Shown: positions 7,547 to 17,246 of the stretch, one piece after another
How positions within the stretch are numbered: position 1 is the stretch's first letter
Layout: every line of letters begins with the position of its first letter
Assembly (NCBI GenBank): GCA_017454485.1
Contig: JAFTCX010000021.1
Coordinates: 1 to 64,000 of the forward strand
DNA from: Clostridia bacterium
Lineage (GTDB): Bacteria; Bacillota; Clostridia; Oscillospirales; Acutalibacteraceae
DNA length: 64,000 nt
Direction of reading: 5' to 3'
Made by a program: the position numbers and the translations under genes
The notes under the pieces: generated by a model
Database searches by the model: none
Seen by the model: only the letters and a program-made list of their open reading frames with translations
Told to the model about the DNA's origin: nothing

Positions 7547-8878
7547 ATGAACGAGCGGGTGAGCGTGATCGGCGGCGGACTTGCCGGTGTGGAAGCGGCA
7601 TGGGCGCTTGCAAATCGCGGCATTGATGTGGACCTTTTTGAGATGAAGGGCGTCAGGTTTTCTCCGGCACACCGCAGCGAGAATCTCGCCGAGCTCGTCT
7701 GTTCCAATTCTTTAAAAGCAAAACGGCTTGAAACTGCCGCAGGTCTTTTGAAAAGCGAAATGCGACTGTTCGGCTCGCTTTGTATGCAGGCAGCGGACGC
7801 CTGCGAAGTGCCGGCAGGCGGTGCGCTTGCCGTTGACCGCGACGCTTTTTCGGCCTATATTACTGAAAAAATCAACGCGCATGCGCGCATCACAGTGCAT
7901 CGCCGGGAAGTCACGGAAATTCCCGATTGTCCCGTGATCGTTGCTGCCGGACCTTTGGCGAGTGAAGCGCTCAGCGCTGAGATCCGGCGTATTTGCGGGG
8001 CAGGGCTTTCGTTCTATGACGCCGCCGCACCGATCGTGACAAAAGAGTCGCTGGATTTTGACTGCTGCTTCACCCAGTCGCGCTACGAACGCGGCGGTGA
8101 GGATGACTATATCAACTGTCCGATGAACAAGGCGGAATATGAGGCTTTTTATGACGCGATCATGACTGCCGAGCGCGCAGAGCTTCATACGTTCGACGAG
8201 AGAAAGGACGTCTATGAAGGCTGTATGCCGATTGAAGCGATGGCCGCGCGCGGCAAAGACACCATGCGTTACGGTCCGCTCAAGCCTGTCGGATTGCGCG
8301 ACCCGCGCACCGGGCACCGTCCCTGGGCTGTGCTGCAGCTTCGCAAGGAAAACCGTCAGGGGACACTGCTGAATCTTGTCGGCTTTCAGACAAACTTAAA
8401 ATTCAGCGAGCAAAAGCGCGTGTTTTCCATGATTCCGGCACTCAAAAACGCCGAGTTCATGCGTTACGGCGTCATGCACCGCAACACTTTTCTGGATTCT
8501 CCGCGCCTTTTAAACGCGGATTACAGTTTCCGCAAACGCGAAACTCTCTTTTTTGCCGGGCAGATCACCGGCGTGGAGGGCTATATGGAATCCGCTTCGA
8601 GCGGAATCCTTGCCGGCGTAAATATGGCGCGGCGATTGAACGGAAAAGCAGCGCTGCGTTTGCCTGTCACCACCATGATGGGCGCCCTTTGCGGATATAT
8701 CAGCGACGAGAGCGTCAAGCATTTTCAGCCGATGGGTGCAAACTTCGGCATTTTGCCGCCGCTGCCGGAAAAGATTCGTGACAAAAAGCTGCGCTATGCC
8801 GCACTGGCTGCGCGCGGCTTGGAAGATATGAAACAGGCTTTGATGAAAGAAGGTGAGTGTTTTGGCAACGGAATTTGA
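7547..8878 (+). CDS. trmFO: tRNA (uracil-54-C5)-methyltransferase, folate/FAD-dependent
   Basis: A 443-aa flavoprotein that makes ribothymidine-54 in the tRNA T loop from methylenetetrahydrofolate, the Gram-positive alternative to SAM-dependent TrmA. The FAD-binding GGGLAGVEAAW motif is at residues 7-17. The family stretches PAHRSENLAELVCSNS (about 44-59) and GVEGYMESASSG (about 343-354) are clear. The 3' end overlaps rnc by 17 bases. The topA-trmFO pair is standard in Firmicutes. Confidence 0.97.
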   Translation: MNERVSVIGGGLAGVEAAWALANRGIDVDLFEMKGVRFSPAHRSENLAELVCSNSLKAKRLETAAGLLKSEMRLFGSLCMQAADACEVPAGGALAVDRDAFSAYITEKINAHARITVHRREVTEIPDCPVIVAAGPLASEALSAEIRRICGAGLSFYDAAAPIVTKESLDFDCCFTQSRYERGGEDDYINCPMNKAEYEAFYDAIMTAERAELHTFDERKDVYEGCMPIEAMAARGKDTMRYGPLKPVGLRDPRTGHRPWAVLQLRKENRQGTLLNLVGFQTNLKFSEQKRVFSMIPALKNAEFMRYGVMHRNTFLDSPRLLNADYSFRKRETLFFAGQITGVEGYMESASSGILAGVNMARRLNGKAALRLPVTTMMGALCGYISDESVKHFQPMGANFGILPPLPEKIRDKKLRYAALAARGLEDMKQALMKEGECFGNGI

Positions 8879-9539
8879 AAATCTGATCGGTTATTCGTTT
8901 CAAAATCCGGCGCTGCTCGAAACGGCGTTTACGCATTCCTCTTTTCGCAACGAAAAAAAGGTAAACGGCGACTGTAACGAACGATTGGAATTTTTAGGCG
9001 ACTCTGTGCTCGGTGTGATCTCGGCGGAATATTTTTACCGCAACCTCAACCATCTGCCCGAAGGTGAGATGACAAAACGGCGCGCAGCGTGTGTTTGCGA
9101 AAAATCGCTTTGTGGTTTTGCGAAAGAAATCGATCTTGGCAAATACATACTGCTCGGCAAAGGCGAAGAGCATTCCGGCGGCAGAAACCGCCCCTCGATC
9201 CTTGCCGACTGTTTTGAGGCTGTGATCGCTGCGATCTATCTTGACGGCGGTCTGAAAGCGGCGGAAGACTTTGTTTTGCCGTTTCTCAAACGTGCGGCCA
9301 TGGTTGTTCCGAAGCTGAACGATTATAAAACAACCCTGCAGGAGATCATCCAGAAGAATCCGGACGAGCATCTGACGTATATCCTTGTCGGAGAAAGCGG
9401 ACCCGACCACTGCAAAAGCTTTGAAGTGGAAGTGCGGCTCAACAGCAACATCATCGGCAGCGGCGTCGGCGCGAGCAAAAAAGCCGCCGAACAGGACGCG
9501 GCAAGAAAAGCGTTGGAACTGATGGGCGTGAAGGCATGA
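8862..9539 (+). CDS. rnc: Ribonuclease III
   Basis: A 225-aa double-strand-specific endonuclease that matures rRNA and cleaves structured mRNA. The catalytic signature NERLEFLGD lies at residues 39-47, a second acidic cluster follows, and a double-stranded RNA-binding domain fills about 155-225. A frame from GTG 8853 exists, but that GTG belongs to the ribosome site AAGGTGAG; TTG 8862 is spaced correctly. The start lies inside trmFO and the stop overlaps the next ATG (ATGA), so the three genes are tightly coupled. Confidence 0.96.
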   Translation: MATEFENLIGYSFQNPALLETAFTHSSFRNEKKVNGDCNERLEFLGDSVLGVISAEYFYRNLNHLPEGEMTKRRAACVCEKSLCGFAKEIDLGKYILLGKGEEHSGGRNRPSILADCFEAVIAAIYLDGGLKAAEDFVLPFLKRAAMVVPKLNDYKTTLQEIIQKNPDEHLTYILVGESGPDHCKSFEVEVRLNSNIIGSGVGASKKAAEQDAARKALELMGVKA

Positions 9540-10543
9540 AGCACGCGAATGTCGCGCTTTTTGTGCCGGATGCCGGATGCAAGCATCGCTGCATTTATTG
9601 CAATCAGCGAACGATTTCCGGCGAAACAAAGCGGATTACAGCGCGCGATGTTGAAAAAGCAGCGCAAACCGCAATTCAAAGCGGAATCCCCGCGGATCGC
9701 GCTCAAATTGCCTTTTTCGGCGGGAGCTTCACAGCCGTTGAGCGATCCTATATGCTTGAACTGCTTAACGCTGCCCGTCCGTTCATTGAAAACGGCGACT
9801 TTTGCGGTATTCGTATCTCCACACGGCCGGACGCTATCGACGAAGAGATTCTTTCGCTTTTGAAAGCCTGTCATGTTACAGCAATCGAGCTCGGCTGCCA
9901 GAGCATGGATGACCGCGTGCTGCGGCTTTGTGCGCGCGGGCACACAGCCGCGCAGGTAAATGAAGCTTGCCGCCTTGTCAAAGCATTCGGATTTGAACTC
10001 GGCGTGCAAATGATGACCGGTCTTCCCGGCGATACGGACGAAGGCTGTGTGGAAACGGCAAAAAAGCTGATCGATCTGCAGCCCGACACGGCGCGCATCT
10101 ATCCGACGCTGGTGCTGGAGGGCACATCGCTTGCTTCGCTTTGGCGCAGCGGTGCTTACCGGCCGCAGACGTTGGATGAAGCGGTTTTCCTTTGCAGCCG
10201 TTTGCTCGAGCTGTTCCGGAATGCAGGCGTAAAAGTGATCCGCTTGGGGCTTCATTCCGGCGGCGGGGTCGAAGAAGGCTTTCTTGCCGGACCGAAGCAT
10301 CCGGCGTTTCGTGAAAAATGTGAGGCGGCGATCTACCGCAGAAAGCTTGAAGCGCTGCTTCAAAACAAGCCGAAAGGATCCTATTTCGTCTCCGTCGGTG
10401 AGCGGTTTCTCTCGCAGGCGGCCGGACAAAAGAAAGAAAATTTGCTGTATTTCGATACGCGCGGTTATCGGATCCGTTTGATCCCCGATGCGGCGAAGCA
10501 GCAATATGAAATTGACATACAAGGGAATTCATTATGTTTTTGA
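9536..10543 (+). CDS. Radical SAM protein, Elp3-like fold
   Basis: A 335-aa radical SAM enzyme. Cys15, Cys19 and Cys22 (CKHRCIYC) hold the 4Fe-4S cluster that cleaves S-adenosylmethionine, and FFGGSFTAV is the second SAM contact. The SPASM/HAT region of true Elp3 is missing. The protein belongs to the short Elp3/MiaB-like family that in Clostridia sits between rnc and smc. Its substrate is unknown; a role in RNA modification is only suggested by the Elp3 resemblance. It starts on the rnc stop (ATGA) and overlaps smc by 10 bases. Confidence 0.88.
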   Translation: MKHANVALFVPDAGCKHRCIYCNQRTISGETKRITARDVEKAAQTAIQSGIPADRAQIAFFGGSFTAVERSYMLELLNAARPFIENGDFCGIRISTRPDAIDEEILSLLKACHVTAIELGCQSMDDRVLRLCARGHTAAQVNEACRLVKAFGFELGVQMMTGLPGDTDEGCVETAKKLIDLQPDTARIYPTLVLEGTSLASLWRSGAYRPQTLDEAVFLCSRLLELFRNAGVKVIRLGLHSGGGVEEGFLAGPKHPAFREKCEAAIYRRKLEALLQNKPKGSYFVSVGERFLSQAAGQKKENLLYFDTRGYRIRLIPDAAKQQYEIDIQGNSLCF

Positions 10544-13500
10544 AAGCCATTGAAATGCAGGGGTTCAAATCGTTTCCTGAAAAAACGGTTCTGAATTTTA
10601 CCAGCGGCATCACTGCGGTCGTCGGACCGAACGGCAGCGGCAAGAGCAACATCTCCGACGCTGTGCGCTGGGTCCTCGGTGAACAGTCGTCAAAATCACT
10701 GCGCGGCTCTAAAATGGAGGACGTAATTTTTGACGGTACCAAAGTGCGCAAGGCTCACGGCTTTGCGCAGGTGACGCTGCGCCTTGACAATACCGACCGC
10801 ACGATCACCGATCCCGACGCGGACGAGATCGTTGTGACGCGGCGTTTTTTCCGTTCGGGTGAAAGTGAATATAAAATCAACGGCGATTCCGTGCGCCTTC
10901 GCGATCTGCACGCGCTGTTTATGGATACCGGCCTCGGTCGAGACGGTTATTCCCTTGTCAGTCAGGGCAAGATCGCGGACATGATCTCCGGAAAGGGCAG
11001 AGAATGCCGTGATATGCTGGAAGAAGCGTGCGGCATCTCGTCCTATCGCTACCGCAGAAACGACGCTTTAAAGCGATTGGCACAGGCGGAGGAGAATCTT
11101 CTGCGTCTGCGTGATATTTTAACGGAATTGCAGGATCGGCTCGGACCGCTCAAAACGCAGAGCGAAAAAGCAGAAAAGTTTCTTGTGTTCGCTGCGCAGC
11201 GAAAGGAAGTCGAGATCGGTCTGTGGCTGTATAACATTCAGCGCCTTCGAGAACAGCTCAGAAAGCTGGAAGATGACCTCGGTGTGGCTGAACATCAATA
11301 TGCAGTTACGGAGCAGCAACTACAGGAAACCGTTGCGCAGATGGAAGAAGCCATTCAGGCGTCTCAGCAGATCACGATTCAGATCGACGACATCCGTCAG
11401 CAGATATCCGAACGCGAGGAGCAGGCGGCAAACTTTGACGCACAGACGGCCGTGCTTGAAAACTCGATTCAGCACAACAAAGAGACGATTGAACGCTTTT
11501 TAAAAGATAAAAACGACACCAATCAATCGCGCGAACAGATTTCAAAAGAGATTGAGACCGAAACGCAGTTGATTGCAAAAATCGACGAAATCGCACAGGA
11601 AAAACAGAAAAAATTAACCGCGGCGCAGCAATCGCTTTCCCAACTCGGAAAAGACGACGGCTCGCTGGAAGCGACCTCTGCGCAGATCAACGCTTCGCTT
11701 TCCGAAGCGGCAAAAAAAGCGGCGGATGCGCGTGTGGCCGAGTGGTCGGCACATTCCTCCATGTCTGAGATCGCTGCACGTTTACAGGCGCTTTCGGAAG
11801 CGATTGAGCAAAGAAACGGTGATTTTTCCGCACTGGAAGCAGAAAAAGAAAAGGCGAAAAAAGCGCTTTTTGACTGCGAAGAAAGTCTTTCCGCTTTGCA
11901 AAACGTCGTCAACGGTCAGTCCATGAAGCTGAAAAGTCGAACGGAAAAGGCCGACGCGCTGAAAAAAGAACTGGACGACACGCGCTTTGAACTTGAGCGC
12001 AATCAGTCGAAGGTGCGTATGCTGGAAGACCTCGAAAAAAACATGGAAGGATATTCCGGCGCTGTCAAGGCTGTGATGAACGAAGCGAAGCGCGGAAAGC
12101 TTTATGGCATCCATGCGACAGTCGCAAAGCTGATTTCCATGGACAGCGCCTATGCGCTCGCAGTGGAGACCGCGCTCGGCAACGCGGTGCAGCACATCGT
12201 CTGTGACGACGAAGGCAACGCCAAGCAGGCCATCCGCTATTTGAAACGCGAACGGCTCGGCCGCGCAACTTTCCAGCCGATCTCAGCCGTGAAGGGCAAG
12301 GTGCTGGACGAAAGCGGACTGGAAGATCAGTTCGGCTTTGTCGGTATTGCCAGTAACCTTGTGCAGTGCGATGAAAAATATCGGGAAATTCTCGTTTCTT
12401 TGCTCGGCAGAACGCTGGTTGCCGAAGATCTTGATTGCGCGGTGGTGATCGCAAAGGCGTATCGCTATCGCTATAAGATCGTCACTCTTGACGGACAGAT
12501 CGTCAATCCCGGCGGCTCGCTGACCGGCGGCTCACAGGGAAAAAACGCCGGTCTTCTGACAAGAACCGCTGAGATCGAGCGTCTGCATCAAAAGCAGGAA
12601 ACGCTGCAAAAAAAGACAGATGAACTGCAGGTGCAGTATGATGACGCGGACGCAAAGCTTTCTGCGTTGAGCGCTGAATTTGAAGAAGCAAAAGAAGCGC
12701 TTTCCAAGAAAAATGAGGATCAGATCCGTCTGAGCGGGGCGCTTCATCTGGCAAACGAACAATTTGAGGCTGCTAAGCAGGCGCTGACCGATATGCAAAA
12801 CGAAAAAGACGCCGCTGCGCGCCGCAATGCGTTGCTTGAAGGAGAATTGAAAAAAGCGCAGGACGAAACACAGGCTTTGAACGCGCTTTCCGTTTCATTG
12901 AATGAACAGCTTGCGCAGCTCGGTGAACAACGGGACGCCCTGCAGGCTGACCGCACAAAGCTGAGCGGTGAGATTTCCAAGCTCACGCTGGAACTGCACG
13001 ACGCCGAAAAAGACCGCGCCGTGCGTACCGACGCGATGAATTTGCTCAAAGCGCGACTGATCAGCCACGAGGATAAAGATAAGGCGCTCGATGAAGAAAT
13101 TGCCGCCATGGAGGGCAAGAACGAAACGCTCAGAGCCTCAATCGTCGATCTCGGTACACAAATTGCCGGTTTGCGTAAGCAAAATGAGCAGGCAAAAGAA
13201 CTGATTGCGTCTTTGCAGCAGCAGCGTGCCGACACCGAAAAGAACAATACGCTTCTGCGCGCAAAGGAACGCGAGCTTTCCGCACAACGCGAACGGATCA
13301 GCGGCGAAAAAGCGCGCCTTGAAATGCGCAAAGAGACACTTGGCAAGGATTATGAAGACACGCTCACACGCCTTTTTGACGAATATCAGCTCACACTGCA
13401 CGAAGCGCAGGAGCAGTTTTCCGTCACTGAGGAGCCGACGGTTGCACGCCGCACGCTTGCAGAACTGAAAGGCAAGATCCGTGCGCTCGGTGCGATCAAT

Positions 13501-14109
13501 GTCAGTGCGATCGACGAATATAAGGAAGTCAGCGAACGCCATACGTTTCTTTCCGGTCAGCTCGACGATGTTGAGCGCTCCAAGGCGGAGCTGAACCGCT
13601 TGATCTCCGAGCTGACCGACAAAATGTCCAGCCGCTTCCGCGAACAGTTTTCCAAGATCAACCGGTTCTTTGACGAGACGTTCCGCGAACTGTTCGACGG
13701 CGGCAAAGCGGAGCTGCTGCTGGAGGATCCTGCGGACGTTTTGGAAAGCAATATTGAAATTCGCCTGCAGCCGCCCGGAAAGAATGTCAAACGCATGGAC
13801 GCGCTGTCCGGCGGTGAAAAGGGCCTTTCCGCCATATCGCTGCTGTTTGCGATTTTGAAAGTCAACCCGGCGCCGTTCTGCATCTTTGATGAAGTGGAAG
13901 CCGCGCTGGACGACGTCAATGTGACGCGCTACGCGCAATATGTTCGCCGTATGACAAAGAACACACAATTCATTCTGATCACGCATCGACGCGGTACAAT
14001 GGAAGAAGCTGACCGTCTGTACGGCATCACGATGCAGGAGCAGGGCGTTTCCAAGCTGCTGGAGCTGAAAACAGCGGAGATCGCCAGCCGTTTGGGTATT
14101 ACCGGATAA
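10534..14109 (+). CDS. smc: Chromosome segregation protein SMC
   Basis: A 1191-aa condensin ATPase of normal length. Walker A GPNGSGKSN is at about 31-39. Long coiled coils are interrupted by the hinge (about 515-650, with YGIHATVAKLI and GGSLTGGS). The C-terminal head carries the signature LSGGEKGLSA and Walker B FCIFDEVEAALDD. SMC dimers with ScpAB load at ori-proximal sites and organise the chromosome. It lies between a radical SAM gene and ftsY, the usual Firmicutes order. The start overlaps the upstream gene. Confidence 0.98.
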   Translation: MFLKAIEMQGFKSFPEKTVLNFTSGITAVVGPNGSGKSNISDAVRWVLGEQSSKSLRGSKMEDVIFDGTKVRKAHGFAQVTLRLDNTDRTITDPDADEIVVTRRFFRSGESEYKINGDSVRLRDLHALFMDTGLGRDGYSLVSQGKIADMISGKGRECRDMLEEACGISSYRYRRNDALKRLAQAEENLLRLRDILTELQDRLGPLKTQSEKAEKFLVFAAQRKEVEIGLWLYNIQRLREQLRKLEDDLGVAEHQYAVTEQQLQETVAQMEEAIQASQQITIQIDDIRQQISEREEQAANFDAQTAVLENSIQHNKETIERFLKDKNDTNQSREQISKEIETETQLIAKIDEIAQEKQKKLTAAQQSLSQLGKDDGSLEATSAQINASLSEAAKKAADARVAEWSAHSSMSEIAARLQALSEAIEQRNGDFSALEAEKEKAKKALFDCEESLSALQNVVNGQSMKLKSRTEKADALKKELDDTRFELERNQSKVRMLEDLEKNMEGYSGAVKAVMNEAKRGKLYGIHATVAKLISMDSAYALAVETALGNAVQHIVCDDEGNAKQAIRYLKRERLGRATFQPISAVKGKVLDESGLEDQFGFVGIASNLVQCDEKYREILVSLLGRTLVAEDLDCAVVIAKAYRYRYKIVTLDGQIVNPGGSLTGGSQGKNAGLLTRTAEIERLHQKQETLQKKTDELQVQYDDADAKLSALSAEFEEAKEALSKKNEDQIRLSGALHLANEQFEAAKQALTDMQNEKDAAARRNALLEGELKKAQDETQALNALSVSLNEQLAQLGEQRDALQADRTKLSGEISKLTLELHDAEKDRAVRTDAMNLLKARLISHEDKDKALDEEIAAMEGKNETLRASIVDLGTQIAGLRKQNEQAKELIASLQQQRADTEKNNTLLRAKERELSAQRERISGEKARLEMRKETLGKDYEDTLTRLFDEYQLTLHEAQEQFSVTEEPTVARRTLAELKGKIRALGAINVSAIDEYKEVSERHTFLSGQLDDVERSKAELNRLISELTDKMSSRFREQFSKINRFFDETFRELFDGGKAELLLEDPADVLESNIEIRLQPPGKNVKRMDALSGGEKGLSAISLLFAILKVNPAPFCIFDEVEAALDDVNVTRYAQYVRRMTKNTQFILITHRRGTMEEADRLYGITMQEQGVSKLLELKTAEIASRLGITG

Positions 14110-14124
14110 AAAGGAGGATGCTCG

Positions 14125-15060
14125 ATGGGCATTTTTAAAAAGTTCGGGTTCGGACTTAAGAAGACAAGAGAAGGGCTCGACAAAAAACTGGAAGATGTGC
14201 TCGGCGCATATGAAGAGATCACCGACGATCTGTATGATGATCTGGAAGAAGCGCTGATTATGGCCGATGTCGGCGTTACGACAGCGGTGGACGTGGTGGA
14301 AGAGCTGCGCAAGCGCGTGGCCAAAAACGAAGTACGAAACCCCAAGCACGCGAAGATCATCATCGCCGACATCATTGCCGATATGCTTGACGGCGGCGAC
14401 GATATGGGTTTGATCACCATTCCGTCCGTGATTTTGATGATCGGTGTCAACGGCGTCGGCAAGACCACAACGATCGGAAAGCTTGCCGCGCGTTATAAAG
14501 CCGAAGGCAAACGCGTACTTATCGGCGCTGCGGACACGTTCCGCGCTGCGGCGATCGAACAGCTCGAAGTCTGGGCGGACCGCGCCGGTGTGGAGATCAT
14601 CAAACAAAAGGAAGGATCCGATCCTGCCGCGGTGGTCTACGACACCATTCAGGCCGGCATCGCGCGTGACAGCGACATTATCATCATCGACACGGCCGGC
14701 CGACTGCACAACAAGAAAAACCTGATGGATGAGCTGGCAAAGATTTATCGCGTTGTGGATAAAGAGCTACCCTATGCGGACCGTGAGATTTTGCTCGTGC
14801 TTGACGCAACAACGGGACAAAACGCCGTCAGTCAGGCGAAGGAATTCATGAATGTTGCGGAACTGACCGGCATTGTGCTCACGAAACTCGATGGCACAGC
14901 GCGCGGCGGCGTGGTGCTCGCCATCAAAAACGAACTCAAACTGCCGATTAAATTTATCGGTGTCGGGGAACAGATCGACGATCTGCAGCCGTTCAATCAA
15001 AAGGTGTTTGCAAAAGCGCTTTTTGAAAACACAGCGGAAACCCATAAAGACGAGGACTGA
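14125..15060 (+). CDS. ftsY: Signal recognition particle receptor FtsY
   Basis: A 311-aa SRP GTPase that docks ribosome-nascent chains at the membrane. It has the N-domain four-helix bundle, then G1 GVNGVGKTT (107-115), the DTFRAAA motif, DTAGR, and TKLDGTARGG. The acidic A domain of enterobacterial FtsY is absent, as usual in Firmicutes. A strong AAAGGAGG site precedes the ATG, 15 bases after smc. Confidence 0.98.
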   Translation: MGIFKKFGFGLKKTREGLDKKLEDVLGAYEEITDDLYDDLEEALIMADVGVTTAVDVVEELRKRVAKNEVRNPKHAKIIIADIIADMLDGGDDMGLITIPSVILMIGVNGVGKTTTIGKLAARYKAEGKRVLIGAADTFRAAAIEQLEVWADRAGVEIIKQKEGSDPAAVVYDTIQAGIARDSDIIIIDTAGRLHNKKNLMDELAKIYRVVDKELPYADREILLVLDATTGQNAVSQAKEFMNVAELTGIVLTKLDGTARGGVVLAIKNELKLPIKFIGVGEQIDDLQPFNQKVFAKALFENTAETHKDED

Positions 15061-15062
15061 GT

Positions 15063-15665
15063 ATGGACTTTATCATAGCGACGCACAACCAAAAGAAGCT
15101 TGCGGAAATGCAGCGTATCTTATCGCCGCTCGGTGTGCATGTGCTGACCGCCGAAATGGCCGGACGCACGCTGACCGATGTTGATGAGACCGGCACAACT
15201 TTTCGTGAAAATGCGCTGCTGAAAGCAAAGAGCGGCTGTGAAGAAACAGGATATCCCTGCATCGCGGACGACAGCGGCCTTTGCGTGGATGCACTTGACG
15301 GTGCACCGGGCGTGTATTCCGCTCGCTTTTCCGGTGAACATGGCAACGACGAAGCCAACATACAAAAGCTTCTGTCGGCGCTGGACGGCGTTCCGGCTGA
15401 AAAGAGAACGGCGCATTTTGCGTGCGCGGTGTGCGTATGCTTTCCCGATGGAAGGCTTCTTGAAGTCACAGGCAAATGCGAAGGCGCCATCGGCTTTGAA
15501 AAAAGAGGGAATGACGGCTTCGGCTACGACCCCGTTTTTATGGTGGGAGAGCGTTCATTCGCGGAATTGACCGCCGACGAAAAAGACGCCGTTTCCCATC
15601 GCGGGAATGCGCTGCGTTTACTCGTGAAGGAGCTTCCGACCTATCTTGAAAAGGAGAACACATAA
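15063..15665 (+). CDS. rdgB: XTP/dITP diphosphatase (Ham1/RdgB family)
   Basis: A 200-aa house-cleaning pyrophosphatase that removes xanthine and inosine triphosphates from the nucleotide pool. The opening IIATHNQKKLAEM, ETGTTFRENALLKA, the ADDSGLCVDAL catalytic stretch, and GNDGFGYDPVF with SHRGNAL near the end are all family signatures. It starts two bases after ftsY and its stop overlaps the next start (TAATG). Confidence 0.96.
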   Translation: MDFIIATHNQKKLAEMQRILSPLGVHVLTAEMAGRTLTDVDETGTTFRENALLKAKSGCEETGYPCIADDSGLCVDALDGAPGVYSARFSGEHGNDEANIQKLLSALDGVPAEKRTAHFACAVCVCFPDGRLLEVTGKCEGAIGFEKRGNDGFGYDPVFMVGERSFAELTADEKDAVSHRGNALRLLVKELPTYLEKENT

Positions 15666-16060
15666 TGACCGGAAAAGAAAGAGCCGGTTGGCGCGCAAAA
15701 GCCAACGGACTGGAGCCGCTGTTTCAAATCGGAAAAGGCGGCATCAACGATGCACTGTTAAAGCAAACGGACGACGCCCTTCGTGCACGTGAACTGATCA
15801 AATTGAAGGTGCTTTTGGAATCCTCTCCCGTTACGCCGCGAGAGGCAGCCGATCTGATTTCAGCCTCGCTGTCCGCCGAGGTCATTCAGGTCATCGGCGG
15901 TGTAATCGTGCTTTACCGTGAAAGCCCCGAACTGAAAGAGAAGGCGGCGCAGAAAGAGAAGAATAAAAAGCTTGCCGCCAAACGCGCAAAAGAAAAATTT
16001 TATGCCGAGCGTGACGGAAAAAAGAAAATCACGGTTCGTCGCGCAGGAAAACGCAAATGA
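15665..16060 (+). CDS. YhbY-family CRM-domain RNA-binding protein
   Basis: 131 aa. Residues 1-95 form a CRM (YhbY) domain: an N-terminal LRAKAN-like helix (WRAKANGLEPLFQIGKGG), then LIKLKVLL and the GGVIVLYR end. YhbY proteins bind pre-50S particles and help assembly. A Lys/Arg-rich tail of about 35 residues extends beyond the usual ~97-aa length. The start overlaps the previous stop, and the stop overlaps nadD (ATGA). Confidence 0.92.
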   Translation: MTGKERAGWRAKANGLEPLFQIGKGGINDALLKQTDDALRARELIKLKVLLESSPVTPREAADLISASLSAEVIQVIGGVIVLYRESPELKEKAAQKEKNKKLAAKRAKEKFYAERDGKKKITVRRAGKRK

Positions 16061-16665
16061 AACGCGTCGGTCTTTTCGGCGGAACCTTTAACCCGCCGCA
16101 TCTGGCGCATCTGCGTTTGGCCACGCTTGCCGCAGAACAGTGCGCACTTGACGAAATCATCATTATGCCGACGTTTTTGCCGCCGCATAAGCAGGCGACT
16201 CAGCTTCTTTCCGGCGAAGAACGCATGGAGCTGTGCAGACGCACCTTTACGTCATCTGTTTTTTCCTTCTGCGATTTTGAACTGAAAAAAGGCGGAAAGA
16301 GCTACACGGTTGAAACGCTGCGGCATCTCAAAGAAACCAATCCGGGCGACGAGCTGTTTTTGATCATCGGTTCGGATATGCTGCTGAGCTTTGATCGCTG
16401 GTACTGCTGGCAGGAGATTTTGCAGCTTTGCCGCTTGATCGTGCTTTCTCGTGAAGATGAAATCACGCAAGGCGAGCTTTCCGCTTTCGCCGAAAATGTT
16501 CTGCAACTTGACTCAGACGCATACGATGTTTTAAACTGTGCGCCGCAGACGCTTTCCTCCACGATGATTCGTGAAAAACTGCAGCGCGGCGAGGATGTTT
16601 CCTCTTATTTGACCCCAAAAGCCTATCAACGCATTATAGAAAAAGGGTACTACCGATGGACTTAA
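16057..16665 (+). CDS. nadD: Nicotinate-nucleotide adenylyltransferase
   Basis: 202 aa. It transfers AMP from ATP to nicotinate mononucleotide, the penultimate step to NAD. The nucleotidyltransferase motif GGTFNPPHLAHL (8-19) and the C-terminal SSTMIREKL (ISSTxIR-like) are clear. In Firmicutes nadD is regularly followed by yqeK and rsfS, as here. Confidence 0.97.
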   Translation: MKRVGLFGGTFNPPHLAHLRLATLAAEQCALDEIIIMPTFLPPHKQATQLLSGEERMELCRRTFTSSVFSFCDFELKKGGKSYTVETLRHLKETNPGDELFLIIGSDMLLSFDRWYCWQEILQLCRLIVLSREDEITQGELSAFAENVLQLDSDAYDVLNCAPQTLSSTMIREKLQRGEDVSSYLTPKAYQRIIEKGYYRWT

Positions 16666-17246
16666 TGGAACAAGCCCCGTATTTTATCACGATGCTGGAA
16701 AGCCGGCTCAAGCCCAAACGCTTTCAGCATTCGCTCAATGTTGCGCAAAGCGCGGTGGAGCTCGCCCTGCGTTTTGATGCAGACGCCGATAAAGCATATA
16801 TTGCAGGTTTGCTGCATGACATTACAAAGAATGATTCGAATGAAAAGCAGTTGCAAATCTTTGAAAAGCATGGTATACTTTTATCCGACGTTGAAGAATG
16901 CAACCCGAAGCTTTGGCACGCCATGACCGGCAGCCTGTTTGTGCAGGACGTTTTTTCGATCACCGATGCGGAGATCATCGGCGCGATCCGTTATCATACG
17001 ACCGGCAAAGCCGGTATGACGCTGCTGGAAAAGGTGGTCTTCATCGCCGATTACATCAGTGCGGAGCGGGATTACAAAGATGTTGACGTGATGCGCAGGC
17101 TGAGCACCTATAGCCTGGAGCAGGCGTCGCTTTATGCGCTGAAGTTTTCCCTTGCTTCGCTTTCGGAAAAGCAAAAACCTATCCACCCGGATAGTTTAGC
17201 ATATTATAATGAACTTGTCATTCAGACTTCGAAAGGATTGATTTAA
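16656..17246 (+). CDS. yqeK: YqeK, diadenosine tetraphosphatase of the HD family
   Basis: 196 aa. Metal-binding residues of the HD fold are visible: His25 (FQHSLNVA), His54-Asp55 (GLLHDITKND), a later IRYHTTG and IADYIS. YqeK proteins hydrolyse Ap4A symmetrically to two ADP. The ATG at 16656 overlaps nadD by 10 bases. ATG 16665 in the same frame, overlapping the stop as TAATG, is an equally possible start. Confidence 0.93.
   Translation: MDLMEQAPYFITMLESRLKPKRFQHSLNVAQSAVELALRFDADADKAYIAGLLHDITKNDSNEKQLQIFEKHGILLSDVEECNPKLWHAMTGSLFVQDVFSITDAEIIGAIRYHTTGKAGMTLLEKVVFIADYISAERDYKDVDVMRRLSTYSLEQASLYALKFSLASLSEKQKPIHPDSLAYYNELVIQTSKGLI

Noticed and set aside
13138..14709. 523-codon open frame opposite smc and ftsY
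   Set aside because: It spans the junction of two well-supported genes on the other strand and has a composition typical of antisense frames.
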